A DNA stretch of 64,000 bases from Streptomyces canus (lineage in GTDB: Bacteria > Actinomycetota > Actinomycetes > Streptomycetales > Streptomycetaceae): NCBI RefSeq assembly GCF_001514145.1, contig NZ_KQ948657.1, positions 1 to 64,000 of the forward strand. Reading direction: 5' to 3'. Under the pieces are notes generated by a model, which did no database searches, was not told where the DNA came from, and worked only from the letters and a program-made list of their open reading frames with translations. Position numbers and translations under genes: made by a program. Positions 8,260 through 15,785 of this stretch are shown piece after piece (within the stretch, counting starts at the first letter, position 1; the number at the start of each line of letters is the position of its first letter).

Positions 8260-8586
8260 ATGTCACTCGATACGCCCCGGACCGAAGCCCATCGTGAGCG
8301 GCTGACGGCGCACGAGGCTCTCCAGCGCCTCGAACACGAACGTGCCTCCCGCCTCACCCAGTTGCGGGCCATCGGGCAGGCCGGGCCGGACACCGAGGAA
8401 CAGGTGACGTCCACGCACATGGACACCCTCCAACGAGTCCTCACCGAGATCGAGGCCGCCTTCGCCCGCGTCCAGGACGGCAGCTACGGCACCTGCCGCA
8501 AATGCACCAGGCCCATCCCTGTCGAACGCCTGGAAATCCTGCCCTACACGCCGTTCTGTGTGCCCTGCCAGCGCGACACCGCCTGA
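8260..8586 (+). CDS. TraR/DksA-type C4 zinc-finger protein
   Basis: This 108-aa protein has a helical N-terminal half followed by a C4 zinc finger with C79-X2-C82 and C100-X2-C103 in the setting SYGTCRKCTRPIPVERL. DksA-type proteins enter the secondary channel of RNA polymerase and adjust transcription during stress, often with ppGpp. The DxxDxA tip of E. coli DksA is not visible, so the mechanism may differ. ATG 8260 follows GAAGAAGGA. A second protein of the same family begins 49 bp downstream, and the two are probably cotranscribed with the MreB-like gene. Confidence 0.88.
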   Translation: MSLDTPRTEAHRERLTAHEALQRLEHERASRLTQLRAIGQAGPDTEEQVTSTHMDTLQRVLTEIEAAFARVQDGSYGTCRKCTRPIPVERLEILPYTPFCVPCQRDTA

Positions 8587-8635
8587 CAACCAGGCATCCC
8601 CCCTCCCTCTCCCGCCCTGCCCAAGGGGTGAATCG

Positions 8636-9007
8636 GTGAACCACCAGATCATCGACGACCACGACACCACTCTCTCGATCGAGGACGTCGCCGCGCTGCG
8701 CGCGAACCTGCACGAACAGCGCCTGTTCCGCCAGGAACAGCTGCAACAGCTCTCCGGCCCCGCCACGACCCGCGCCGACGCACGTCTCGACCGGCAGGCC
8801 GCCTCCCAGATCGAGGTCCGCGTCCAACTCGCCGCCTCCGCCCGCATGGTCCTCGCCGACGTCGAAGCCGCCCTCGCACGCATGGACCGGGGCCGGTACG
8901 GCACCTGCCATCTGTGCCGCGGGCCCATCGCCCGCGAACGGCTGATGATCGTGCCGCAGGCCCGCTACTGCGCCCGATGCCAGCAGGTCAGGGAGGCCGG
9001 CCGATGA
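8636..9007 (+). CDS. Second TraR/DksA-type zinc-finger protein
   Basis: The start is taken as GTG 8636 behind AAGGGG (8623-8628), giving 123 aa; a longer reading from 8558 would overlap the previous gene and lacks a ribosome-binding site. A helical N-terminal part rich in Leu/Gln/Arg (HEQRLFRQEQLQQL) is followed by C91-X2-C94 and C112-X2-C115 in RYGTCHLCRGPIARERL. It is a paralogue of the preceding protein with a longer coiled N terminus. Its stop overlaps the start of the MreB-like gene (ATGA), indicating translational coupling. Confidence 0.88.
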   Translation: MNHQIIDDHDTTLSIEDVAALRANLHEQRLFRQEQLQQLSGPATTRADARLDRQAASQIEVRVQLAASARMVLADVEAALARMDRGRYGTCHLCRGPIARERLMIVPQARYCARCQQVREAGR

Positions 9008-9825
9008 CCAGCGCCCCCGGTCCCCGTCCGCCGGCGGCCCGGCACCGCCCGTGGCCCTGGTGCCGGCAGTGCACCGGCCTCGCCCTCGACATGGGCAGCG
9101 CCCGCACCCGCGCCTGGATGTCCGGACGGCGAAGCATCCTCGACGTGCCCACGGTGACCGTCCCGGGCGACAGCGCCACCCACCCCGTCCAGCGCGGCAC
9201 CATCGTCGACACCCCCGGAACCGCCCGCATGCTGAACCGGCTGCTCGGCCACCGCCTGCCCCGCTTCGGCCGTCCCCTGCTCATCCTGACCACACCCGTA
9301 CTGGGCGGCATCACCTACCGGGCCGAGGCCCGCACCGCGGTCGAGGTCCTGCGCCCGCGAACGGTACTGACCGTCCCCACCGCGCGCGCTGTCGCCGTGG
9401 CCGCGGACACCGACCTGACCCGCCCCCTGCTCGTCCTGGACATCGGCGCCCACCTCACCGAGGTCACGCTCCTGACCGACGGCGCGGTGACCGACGCCCG
9501 CCACACCGCCCTGGGCACCGGCGACCTGGAGGGCCGCACGCCGGCTGCACAACTCACTGACGCGGTCGGGGCGATGGTGACCGCCATGCTGGACCAGGAC
9601 CGCACCTCACAGACACTCGATGCCCTCCAGCGGGGCGTGCTCCTCGCCGGTGGCGGCGCGCTACGACCCGACATCACGTACCACCTCAGCCGCAGGCTCC
9701 GCGCTCCCGTCCGGTCCGTCCCCGCTCCGCACACCGCAGCCGTCCGCGGCGCGGCGCGACTCCTGCAAGCCGCTCACGCCCACCCCTCCGCCACCGGAAT
9801 CCCCGACATGGCGCACCCTCATTGA
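9004..9825 (+). CDS. Truncated MreB-like actin-fold protein
   Basis: The 273-aa protein keeps the actin-fold landmarks GLALDMGSARTRAW (phosphate 1), LLVLDIGAHLTEVTLL (phosphate 2) and GVLLAGGGALRPD (adenosine motif). At 273 aa it is well short of the roughly 340 aa of normal MreB. Segments between phosphate 1 and 2 and between phosphate 2 and adenosine are reduced. S. coelicolor is known to carry a third, shortened MreB-like protein in addition to MreB and Mbl, and this appears to be its counterpart. It may bind nucleotide without polymerising normally. Its ATG overlaps the stop of the second dksA-type gene, so it shares their transcript. Coupling of RNA-polymerase-binding proteins to an actin homologue is unusual. 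Confidence 0.82.
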   Translation: MTSAPGPRPPAARHRPWPWCRQCTGLALDMGSARTRAWMSGRRSILDVPTVTVPGDSATHPVQRGTIVDTPGTARMLNRLLGHRLPRFGRPLLILTTPVLGGITYRAEARTAVEVLRPRTVLTVPTARAVAVAADTDLTRPLLVLDIGAHLTEVTLLTDGAVTDARHTALGTGDLEGRTPAAQLTDAVGAMVTAMLDQDRTSQTLDALQRGVLLAGGGALRPDITYHLSRRLRAPVRSVPAPHTAAVRGAARLLQAAHAHPSATGIPDMAHPH

Positions 9826-9889
9826 CCCACCGCCCCCCTACCGGCAAGCGCCCAGCGAGGCTGCCACGCTCATGCGGAAGGAGATTCAC

Positions 9890-10510
9890 GTGGCCCGCGC
9901 AACACCCCCGGCACGCCCTCCCGAAGAACTCCCGCGCCTTTGGCTGTGGCGCTGGCGGCGCAACCCCCTGCGCCGCCGTACCGACCTCGCGCAGGCGTGG
10001 ATCGCGGTCGGCCTGTTCCTCGTCGTGGCGGCCGCCACCCCCGTCGCCGTCTTCCTGACCGGCACCACTGCCTACCGCCACCACAAGGAGATCGCCCGGC
10101 ACCAGGCCATCACCCGGTACGACACTCCCGCCGTACTGCTCCACGATGCCCCTCGCCACCCGGAGCCGGGATCGTACGAGGCGAGGAAGACCCTGTACCC
10201 GGCCACTGTCCGCTTCACCGACCCCGCGGGCACGCCCCGCACCGCGGAGACCGACGTCGCACCCGCCCTGACCGCCGGCAGCACCGTCCGGGTCTGGGTG
10301 AACGCCGACGGAAAGATCACCGACCCGCCTCTGACCATGGAACAGGTCCGCAGCCGCGCCATGGGCTGCGCCCTCCTTGCCGCCCTGGCTGTCCCCGTCC
10401 TCGGTGCCGCCCTCCATGGCTACGCCAACCGCAGGCTGGAGCGGCACCGTCTCACTCAGTGGGACGCGGCCTGGGCCGAGATCGCCCCCCGCTGGACTAC
10501 GTCTCGCTGA
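9890..10510 (+). CDS. Two-TM membrane protein, Rv1733c-like
   Basis: GTG 9890 lies 7 nt after GGAAGGAG and is preferred; the protein is 206 aa. A basic cytosolic start with LWRWRRNPLRRRTDLAQAW precedes TM1 (about residues 45-65). An exported domain of about 80 residues with YPATVRFTDPAGTPRTAETDV and VRVWVNADGKITDPP follows, then TM2 and a C-terminal amphipathic tail. This layout is that of the Rv1733c-type conserved transmembrane proteins, which belong to dormancy regulons in mycobacteria. It follows the MreB-like gene by 64 bp on the same strand. Function unknown; the context suggests a stress or dormancy role. Confidence 0.8.
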   Translation: MARATPPARPPEELPRLWLWRWRRNPLRRRTDLAQAWIAVGLFLVVAAATPVAVFLTGTTAYRHHKEIARHQAITRYDTPAVLLHDAPRHPEPGSYEARKTLYPATVRFTDPAGTPRTAETDVAPALTAGSTVRVWVNADGKITDPPLTMEQVRSRAMGCALLAALAVPVLGAALHGYANRRLERHRLTQWDAAWAEIAPRWTTSR

Positions 10511-10537
10511 CCTGTCGGCGGCAGCCCTGTCAGTGCG

Positions 10538-11101
10538 TCAGTCCTGCTTTCCGCGGCCGGTGAGCATGTCGCGCAGGCGGTCGACCATGCCGGCACCGGG
10601 CGCGAGGAGTTTGTTCGCGGGCGGGGTGTCCGGAGCGGACGGGTGCGGGCGGGTGGGAGCGTGCTGCTTGGCCGAGCGGACCTTCTCGCCGAGTTCCTCC
10701 AGAGCGTTGGCGGAACAGACCTCGGCCAGCAACGGGAAGATCCTGTTCTCCTCGTCGCTGACATGCGCCGTGACGGAGTTCTTCAGCCGCAGGATCAGCG
10801 TGTCGAATTTCCCGTCTCCGGGCCGGCAGCCCTCGAGCTCCTTGAGCATGCGCTCGACTTCGGCGTGGTCGGCGACCTCCTTGTCGGCGAGGTCGTCTCC
10901 CCCGTCGACGTACCGGCGCACCGCCGGGTACAGGTACTCCTCCTCGGCCACCGAGTGCCGAATCAGTTCCATGGTGAGCCGGTCCGCCAGTTCACGTCGC
11001 TTCTGGTCGGTTCCCGGCAGCGCTTCGATCTGCGCGAAGAGGTCGTCCACCTCGCGGTGGTCCGTAGTCAGTTCCTGGATGACGTTTCCGCCGTGTCCCA
11101 T
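10538..11101 (-). CDS. Hemerythrin HHE-domain protein
   Basis: The 187-aa protein has the HHE four-helix iron-binding signature: LTTDHREVDDLFAQIE, ELIRHSVAEEEYLYPAVR, VADHAEVERMLKELE and SVTAHVSDEENRIFPLL give the His/Glu ligands in order. A low-complexity tail rich in Pro/Ala (residues ~145-187) carries a basic end GMVDRLRDMLTGRGK. ATG 11101 follows AAGGAG. Such proteins bind dioxygen or nitric oxide, or store iron, and often respond to redox stress. It converges on the two-TM gene (27 bp apart) and is divergent from the following dehydrogenase. Confidence 0.9.
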   Translation of the reverse strand: MGHGGNVIQELTTDHREVDDLFAQIEALPGTDQKRRELADRLTMELIRHSVAEEEYLYPAVRRYVDGGDDLADKEVADHAEVERMLKELEGCRPGDGKFDTLILRLKNSVTAHVSDEENRIFPLLAEVCSANALEELGEKVRSAKQHAPTRPHPSAPDTPPANKLLAPGAGMVDRLRDMLTGRGKQD

Positions 11102-11269
11102 GGTTCTCCACTCCTTGTCGTTGCCAGATACCTGCCACGGGCGTACCGGCGGCCTCACACCGGTCCGCCACTTCACTCCGGTGGCCGAGGAGGAGTACCC
11201 AGGCTTTTCGGTGATGCAGGGCGGGAACTCGCTGATCCGTCCGAACCCGCCGGCGTTGAGGAGGCCGCC

Positions 11270-11941
11270 GTGACCGAGCAGCAGCACACCCAGCAGGACC
11301 CGGCGACGCAGCACCCGCGCCCGGATTTCCCGGCGCAGGACCAGCCGCACCCGGGCTGGACCGGAGCGATGGACCCGCCGCCCGATCACGGCGAGGAGTC
11401 CTACCGCGGCACGGGCCGGCTGGAGGGCCGCAAGACCGTCATCACGGGCGGGGACTCCGGCATGGGGCGGGCGGTGGCGCTGGCCTTCGCCCGGGAAGGC
11501 GCCGACGTGCTGTTCACCCATCTGGAGGAGGAGACGGACGAGGCGCGCGAGACGTCCCGCCTCGTCGAGGACGCCGGCCGCAAGGCGGTCGCCGTACCCT
11601 GCGACATCATCAACTCCACGTCCGTGCAGGCGTACAAGCCCAGTCCGCACCTGCTGGACTACGCGATGTCGAAGGGCGCGATCGTGACCTTCACCCAGGG
11701 GCTGGCCCAGATGCTCGCGGAGCGCGGCATCCGCGTCAACGCGGTCGCGCCGGGCCCGGTGTGGACGCCGCTGATCCCCGCGACGCTGCCCGACACCGTG
11801 GAGTTCGGCAAGCAGAGTCCGCTGGGCCGCCCGGCCCAGCCCGCCGAGCTGGCCCCGGCGTACGTCTACCTGGCCTCTCAGGAAGCGAGCTTCGTCACCG
11901 CCGAGATCCTCAACGCGACCGCCGGCACGCCCCTGCCGTGA
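11270..11941 (+). CDS. Short-chain dehydrogenase (SDR), internally deleted
   Basis: The start is GTG 11270 behind GGAGG, giving 223 aa. The N-terminal extension RPDFPAQDQPHPGWTGAMDPPPDHGEES and the cofactor motif TGGDSGMGRA are those of the YhdF/YhxC-type SDRs (normally about 290 aa). After VAVPCD the sequence jumps directly to IINSTSVQAYKPSPHLLDYAMSKG. The normal intervening 65-70 residues, with the NNAG motif and helix 4 including the catalytic Asn, are missing. The Ser, YxxxK (YAMSK) and the C-terminal half are intact and the frame is kept. The gene is therefore an in-frame deletion derivative and probably inactive as a classical SDR; it could also be a true short form. Confidence 0.8.
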   Translation: MTEQQHTQQDPATQHPRPDFPAQDQPHPGWTGAMDPPPDHGEESYRGTGRLEGRKTVITGGDSGMGRAVALAFAREGADVLFTHLEEETDEARETSRLVEDAGRKAVAVPCDIINSTSVQAYKPSPHLLDYAMSKGAIVTFTQGLAQMLAERGIRVNAVAPGPVWTPLIPATLPDTVEFGKQSPLGRPAQPAELAPAYVYLASQEASFVTAEILNATAGTPLP

Positions 11942-12047
11942 GCCACGGGCGGGCTGACCACGCCCTCGGTGCCGGCGCGCACCTACGGGGCACGGATAGC
12001 ACTTGGATTCGAAGTTTGGGCCGCTCCGGAGTGGTGAGGCGCCCGGG

Positions 12048-13121
12048 ATGCACGAGCAACTTGTCACGGTCGCCCCTCGGGAAAGACCCGCAGCGCAGCG
12101 TCCCGTGGAGCGCGACGCCTACTTCGACAACACCAAGTATCTGGCGATCGTGCTGGTCGCGGTGGGACACGCGTGGGAGCCGTTGCGGGACGGGAGCCGA
12201 GGCGTCTCGGCGCTGTACCTGCTCGTGTACGCCTTTCACATGCCGGCGTTCATCGTCGTCTCCGGGTACTTCTCGCGGAATTTCGACGCCGGTCCGCAGC
12301 GGCTGCGGAGGCTGGTGACCGGGCTGGTCGTGCCGTACGTCGTGTTCGAGACGGCGTACACGTTCTTCACCCGGTGGACCGACCAGGAGCCGGACCGGCC
12401 GGTGAGTCTGCTGGATCCGTTGTATCTGACCTGGTTCCTGGTGGCGCTGTTCGTGTGGCGGCTGACCACTCCCCTGTGGCAGCGAGTGCGTCATCCGGTG
12501 CCACTCGCCCTCGCCGTGGCGATGCTCGCCACCCTCACGCCCTCCATCGGCGACGATCTCGATCTGCAGCGTGTCCTGCAGTTCCTGCCGTACTTCGTGC
12601 TGGGCCTGTGCCTGAAGCCGGAGCACTTCCGCCTGGTCCGTCGCCGGGCCGTACGGCTGGCGGCCCTGCCGGTGTTCGCGGTCGCCCTCGCGCTGGCCTA
12701 CTGGGCGGTGCCGCGGATGAGCGGGGCCTGGTTCTACCACCGGGACAGCGCCCAGGAGCTGGGTGCGCCCGCCTGGTCGGGACCGGTGATGACGCTGGTC
12801 ACCTTCGGGTGCTCGCTGATTTTGGTCGGGTGCTTCCTCGCGCTGGTGCCCGGGCGGCGGACCTGGTTCACCGGGCTGGGCGCGGGCACGCTCTACGGCT
12901 ATCTGCTGCACGGCTTCCTCGTCCAGGGCGCCCGGTTCTGGGGCTGGTACGGGCCCGCCTGGGTCCACGAACGGCTCGGCGCGGCCGCGGTCGCCCTGAT
13001 CGCCACCGCCGTCGTGACCGCCCTGTGCACCCCACCGGTCCGACGCGCCCTGCGGTGCCTGGTGGAACCGGACATGCGGTGGGCCTTCCGTCAACACGCG
13101 CCCCGACCAGGGCGCACCTGA
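12048..13121 (+). CDS. Acyltransferase-3-family membrane protein
   Basis: The protein (357 aa from ATG 12048) is a multi-TM acyltransferase of the OafA/YrhL type. It starts cytosolic with YFDNTKYLAIVLVAVGHAWEPL, where the His is the conserved catalytic-type residue, then FHMPAFIVVSGYFSRNF in TM2, and continues with about eight further hydrophobic helices to a basic C terminus. Such enzymes move acyl groups onto cell-surface or small-molecule acceptors; the acceptor is unknown here. An upstream TTG at 12003 is in frame but lacks a good ribosome-binding site. The gene stands alone on the plus strand between the SDR and the repeat region. Confidence 0.85.
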   Translation: MHEQLVTVAPRERPAAQRPVERDAYFDNTKYLAIVLVAVGHAWEPLRDGSRGVSALYLLVYAFHMPAFIVVSGYFSRNFDAGPQRLRRLVTGLVVPYVVFETAYTFFTRWTDQEPDRPVSLLDPLYLTWFLVALFVWRLTTPLWQRVRHPVPLALAVAMLATLTPSIGDDLDLQRVLQFLPYFVLGLCLKPEHFRLVRRRAVRLAALPVFAVALALAYWAVPRMSGAWFYHRDSAQELGAPAWSGPVMTLVTFGCSLILVGCFLALVPGRRTWFTGLGAGTLYGYLLHGFLVQGARFWGWYGPAWVHERLGAAAVALIATAVVTALCTPPVRRALRCLVEPDMRWAFRQHAPRPGRT

Positions 13122-13200
13122 GGCGAGTGGGCCGCACGACGCAGCGGCGGCATCACCGCTCGGCGCGCCCGGTCGCCGTAACCGCGCGGCCGGCGCGCGC

Positions 13201-13620
13201 CGGAGAGCACGTGGCCGTAAGACGAAACAGCGACACGACCGCCCGGCGCGCCCAGAACTCCTCGCCGCCGCTTCCACCGTGACCGCGCGGTGAGCCTTCC
13301 GACCGCAACCGGCCCAAGCCGAACGCGCGCCGGAGATCACGCGGCCGTACGACGAAACAGCGGCAGAACCGCTCCGCGCGCGCGGTCACCCTCGACCGCG
13401 CGGCGAGTCCGACAGCACACGACCCAAGCCGGACACGCGACGGAGAGCAGATGGCCGCACGACGAAACAGCGACACGACCGCCCGGCGCGCTTAGAAATC
13501 CTCGCCGCAGCCGCCACCGTGACCGCGCGGTGAGCCTTCCCGGGAGGCGCCACGATCGCTCGTCGCGCGCCACGAAAACCTCGCCCCCGCCTCCACCGTG
13601 ACCGCGCGGGGGGTCTCGGA
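13201..13620. repeat. Degenerate tandem repeats, ~110-130 bp units with 240-bp higher-order period
   Basis: A block beginning CGGAGAGCACGTGGCCGT and containing GACGAAACAGCG recurs at 13201, 13331 and 13441. A second block, CCACCGTGACCGCGCGG, recurs at about 13274, 13514 and 13592, with a decayed version near 13390. Units 13201-13300 and 13441-13540 are the most alike, 240 bp apart. No ribosome-binding site or plausible start is present, and reading frames through it are arginine-rich in several frames at once, so I treat it as non-coding. It fills the gap between the acyltransferase and the secreted Pro/Ser protein (13122-13678). Confidence 0.7.
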
Positions 13621-13678
13621 GGGCTGGCCGTACGACGGGACGGCGGCTCGGAGCGCCGTCCCGTCGTCCGTGCCGGCG

Positions 13679-14065
13679 CTACTTCGACGGCCTCGTGGGG
13701 ACCGACGGTACCGGGCTCGGTACGGTGGTCGGCTCCGCCGGGACGGGGCTCGGGACGGTCGAGGGGTGCCGGCTCGGCACGACCGTCGGCACGGGGCTCG
13801 GCGCGGTCCCCGGCTCGGACGGCACAGCGGACGGCACCGGGCTCGGCTCGGACGGCCGCTCCGACGGCACCGTGGAAGGTACGGGCGACGGGACGGCCGA
13901 AGGCACCGTAGGAGCCTCGGACGCCGAGGCCGGCGCCGGCTTCGGCGTGGCGGCGCCGGTCGCGGCGCCTGCGACGGCGGCCCAGCCCGCCACGGCCACG
14001 GCGCTTCCCGCGAGGACCCCGATCAGCAGGCGGCGGGTGGGTCGGATGCCATGACGGTTCGTCAA
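13679..14065 (-). CDS. Secreted protein with VPS/PSP repeats
   Basis: TTG 14065 lies 6 nt after AGAGGAG and is chosen as start, giving 128 aa. A twin-basic start (RPTRRLL) and hydrophobic core (IGVLAGSAVAVAGWAAVAGA) form a signal peptide. The remainder is built of irregular Pro-Ser-Val repeats (PSAVPSPVPSTVPSE and variants), a wall-spanning or extended linker type. No catalytic domain is present. It is divergent from the sigma-factor gene, whose likely membrane partner carries a similar repeat outside the membrane. A role in that regulatory system is possible. Confidence 0.7.
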   Translation of the reverse strand: MTNRHGIRPTRRLLIGVLAGSAVAVAGWAAVAGAATGAATPKPAPASASEAPTVPSAVPSPVPSTVPSERPSEPSPVPSAVPSEPGTAPSPVPTVVPSRHPSTVPSPVPAEPTTVPSPVPSVPTRPSK

Positions 14066-14234
14066 AACTGCTCCTCTGTCGTCTGGTCGATTGCGTGAGA
14101 GGAGTACGGGGCACCGCCCGGGGCGGGTTGCACGCGGCCGCCGGAAACTTTTCTTCCGTGGGCGTGCAACCTCGCGGAGCCCGTCGCCGTACCTCTGAAG
14201 GACAGGTGTGATCGGTTCGGCGTAGGGGCGGCGG

Positions 14235-14747
14235 GTGCGGGAAGCAGTCCGGGAGCGGGAGTTCCGGGAGTTCGCCGAGGCCCGGCAGGGGCAGCTCAGA
14301 CGCAGCGCGTATCTGCTGTGCGGGGACTGGCACCAGGCCCAGGACCTCACCCAGACGACGCTGATGAAGCTGTACGCCTCCTGGGGCCGCATCCGCCGCG
14401 ACGGCAACGTCGAGGCCTACGCCCGTACGATCCTCACCCGCGTCTTCATCGACCAGTACCGCAAGCGGACTTGGCGGGAGGAGCCGACGGAGGAGGTGCC
14501 CGAGCCGGTGTCCGCCGAGCCGCCGGTCACGCCCGAACTGCGGCTGGTGATGCAGGCCGCGCTGATGGAACTGCCGCCCCGCTACCGGGCGGTGCTGGTA
14601 CTGCGGTTCTGGGAGGACTGGAGCGTGGAGCAGACCGCCGAGGCGCTGCGCGTGACCCCGGGCACGGTCAAGAGCCAGAGCGCCCGCGGGCTGGTCCGGC
14701 TGCGCGGGCTCGTCGAGGGACTCGCGGGCGAGACGAGCGGGAGGTGA
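14235..14747 (+). CDS. SigE-family ECF RNA polymerase sigma factor
   Basis: The 170-aa protein has sigma region 2 (RRSAYLLCGDWHQAQDLTQTTLMKLYASW, then YARTILTRVFIDQYRKR) and region 4 (LPPRYRAVLVLRFWEDWSVEQTAEALRVTPGTVKSQSARGLVRLR). There is no region 1 or 3, so it is an ECF sigma of the compact SigE type common in Streptomyces. GTG 14235 follows AGGGGCGG. The next gene starts 8 bp after its stop and encodes a one-TM protein that is likely its partner. It is divergent from the VPS-repeat secreted protein. Confidence 0.93.
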   Translation: MREAVREREFREFAEARQGQLRRSAYLLCGDWHQAQDLTQTTLMKLYASWGRIRRDGNVEAYARTILTRVFIDQYRKRTWREEPTEEVPEPVSAEPPVTPELRLVMQAALMELPPRYRAVLVLRFWEDWSVEQTAEALRVTPGTVKSQSARGLVRLRGLVEGLAGETSGR

Positions 14748-14755
14748 GGCGGCAG

Positions 14756-15148
14756 ATGGACGACTCGGACGAGTACGGGGAGGGCGGCCGCGTGCGGGGC
14801 GCGTTCGAGGCCATCCTCGACGGCTCGCGGGAACCGGCCCTGCCCAGCGTCACCGACGCGGCCGTCGCCGGCGGCCGACGGATCCGACGCCGTCGTACGG
14901 CGGTCTCGGGCGCCGTGGGAGTGCTGGTGGCCGCCGTCCTCACGGCCGGGGCCGTGGCCGCCCTGCCCGGCGAGGACCCCGGCCGCTCCTCGGTGCCGCT
15001 GGCCCCGGTGAGCAGTCCCCCGCCCACCACCACGGACCCGGCGTCGCCGTCGGCCGTCCCGTCCGAGCCGTCGGCCGTTCCGACGCCATCGGGCGGCACG
15101 ACCGGGGACGCGCCCGGGGACGCCCCCCTGACGTCGCCTCTCCCGTGA
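14756..15148 (+). CDS. One-TM protein linked to the ECF sigma factor (putative anti-sigma)
   Basis: The 130-aa protein starts at ATG 14756 behind GAGGTGAGG, 8 bp after the sigma stop. Residues 1-45 are cytosolic and charged (GGRVRGAFEAILDGSREP, then GGRRIRRRR). A single TM helix spans about residues 49-68. The C-terminal exported part is Pro/Ser/Thr-rich with SAVPSEPSAVPTPS. The arrangement (short cytosolic domain, TM, extracellular tail, coupled to an ECF sigma) is that of a membrane anti-sigma factor. No HxxxCxxC zinc motif is seen, so this assignment rests on context. The tail resembles the repeats of the divergent secreted protein. Confidence 0.75.
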   Translation: MDDSDEYGEGGRVRGAFEAILDGSREPALPSVTDAAVAGGRRIRRRRTAVSGAVGVLVAAVLTAGAVAALPGEDPGRSSVPLAPVSSPPPTTTDPASPSAVPSEPSAVPTPSGGTTGDAPGDAPLTSPLP

Positions 15149-15233
15149 GGCCGTGAGGCCGTGACGCCGTCGGGCCTGGGCAGCCGTGTGACAAGATGCT
15201 TCGGTCATGCCCCACCAGAAAGGGACGATTCCC

Positions 15234-15734
15234 ATGTCCAGGGTCGAGCTGACCACTAATTTCGGCCGTATCGCCCTCGAGCTCGCCGACGCCGAGGCCC
15301 CCAAGACCGTCGAGAACTTCCTGAAGTACGTCGGCAACGGGCACTACGACGGCACGATCTTCCACCGGGTGATCGACGGCTTCATGGTCCAGGGCGGTGG
15401 CTTCACCCCGGACATGGTGCAGAAGCCCACGCTCGCGCCGGTCCCGAACGAGGCCGACAACGGTCTGAAGAACACCGCGTACACCGTGGCGATGGCGCGC
15501 ACCAGCGACCCGCACTCGGCGACCGCGCAGTTCTTCGTCAACGTCTCGGACAACGAGTTCCTCAACTTCACGGCCAAGAGCCCGAACGGCTGGGGTTACA
15601 CCGTGTTCGGCAAGGTCGTCGAGGGCCAGGACGTCGTCGACCAGATCAAGGGCGTGCGCACCGGCAGCAGCCGCGGTCACGGTGACGTGCCCACGCAGCC
15701 GGTGATCATCGAGTCCGCGAAGGCCGTCGACTGA
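15234..15734 (+). CDS. Cyclophilin-type peptidyl-prolyl cis-trans isomerase
   Basis: The start [11 protein letters not shown] at 15234 follows AAAGGGA and gives 166 aa, the normal length for a single-domain cytosolic cyclophilin. Signature segments are [35 protein letters not shown] and [13 protein letters not shown]. The active-site Arg (FHRV), Phe/Gln (FMVQGG) and Phe (AQFFVN) residues are present. It catalyses proline isomerisation during folding. There is no signal peptide. It converges with ku; the 51 bp between their stops contain no strong hairpin. Confidence 0.95.
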   Translation: MSRVELTTNFGRIALELADAEAPKTVENFLKYVGNGHYDGTIFHRVIDGFMVQGGGFTPDMVQKPTLAPVPNEADNGLKNTAYTVAMARTSDPHSATAQFFVNVSDNEFLNFTAKSPNGWGYTVFGKVVEGQDVVDQIKGVRTGSSRGHGDVPTQPVIIESAKAVD

Positions 15735-15785
15735 CCTCGCCGGCAGACTGACGCGACCTGCGCGGCGCCGAAGGCGGTGCGCAGG

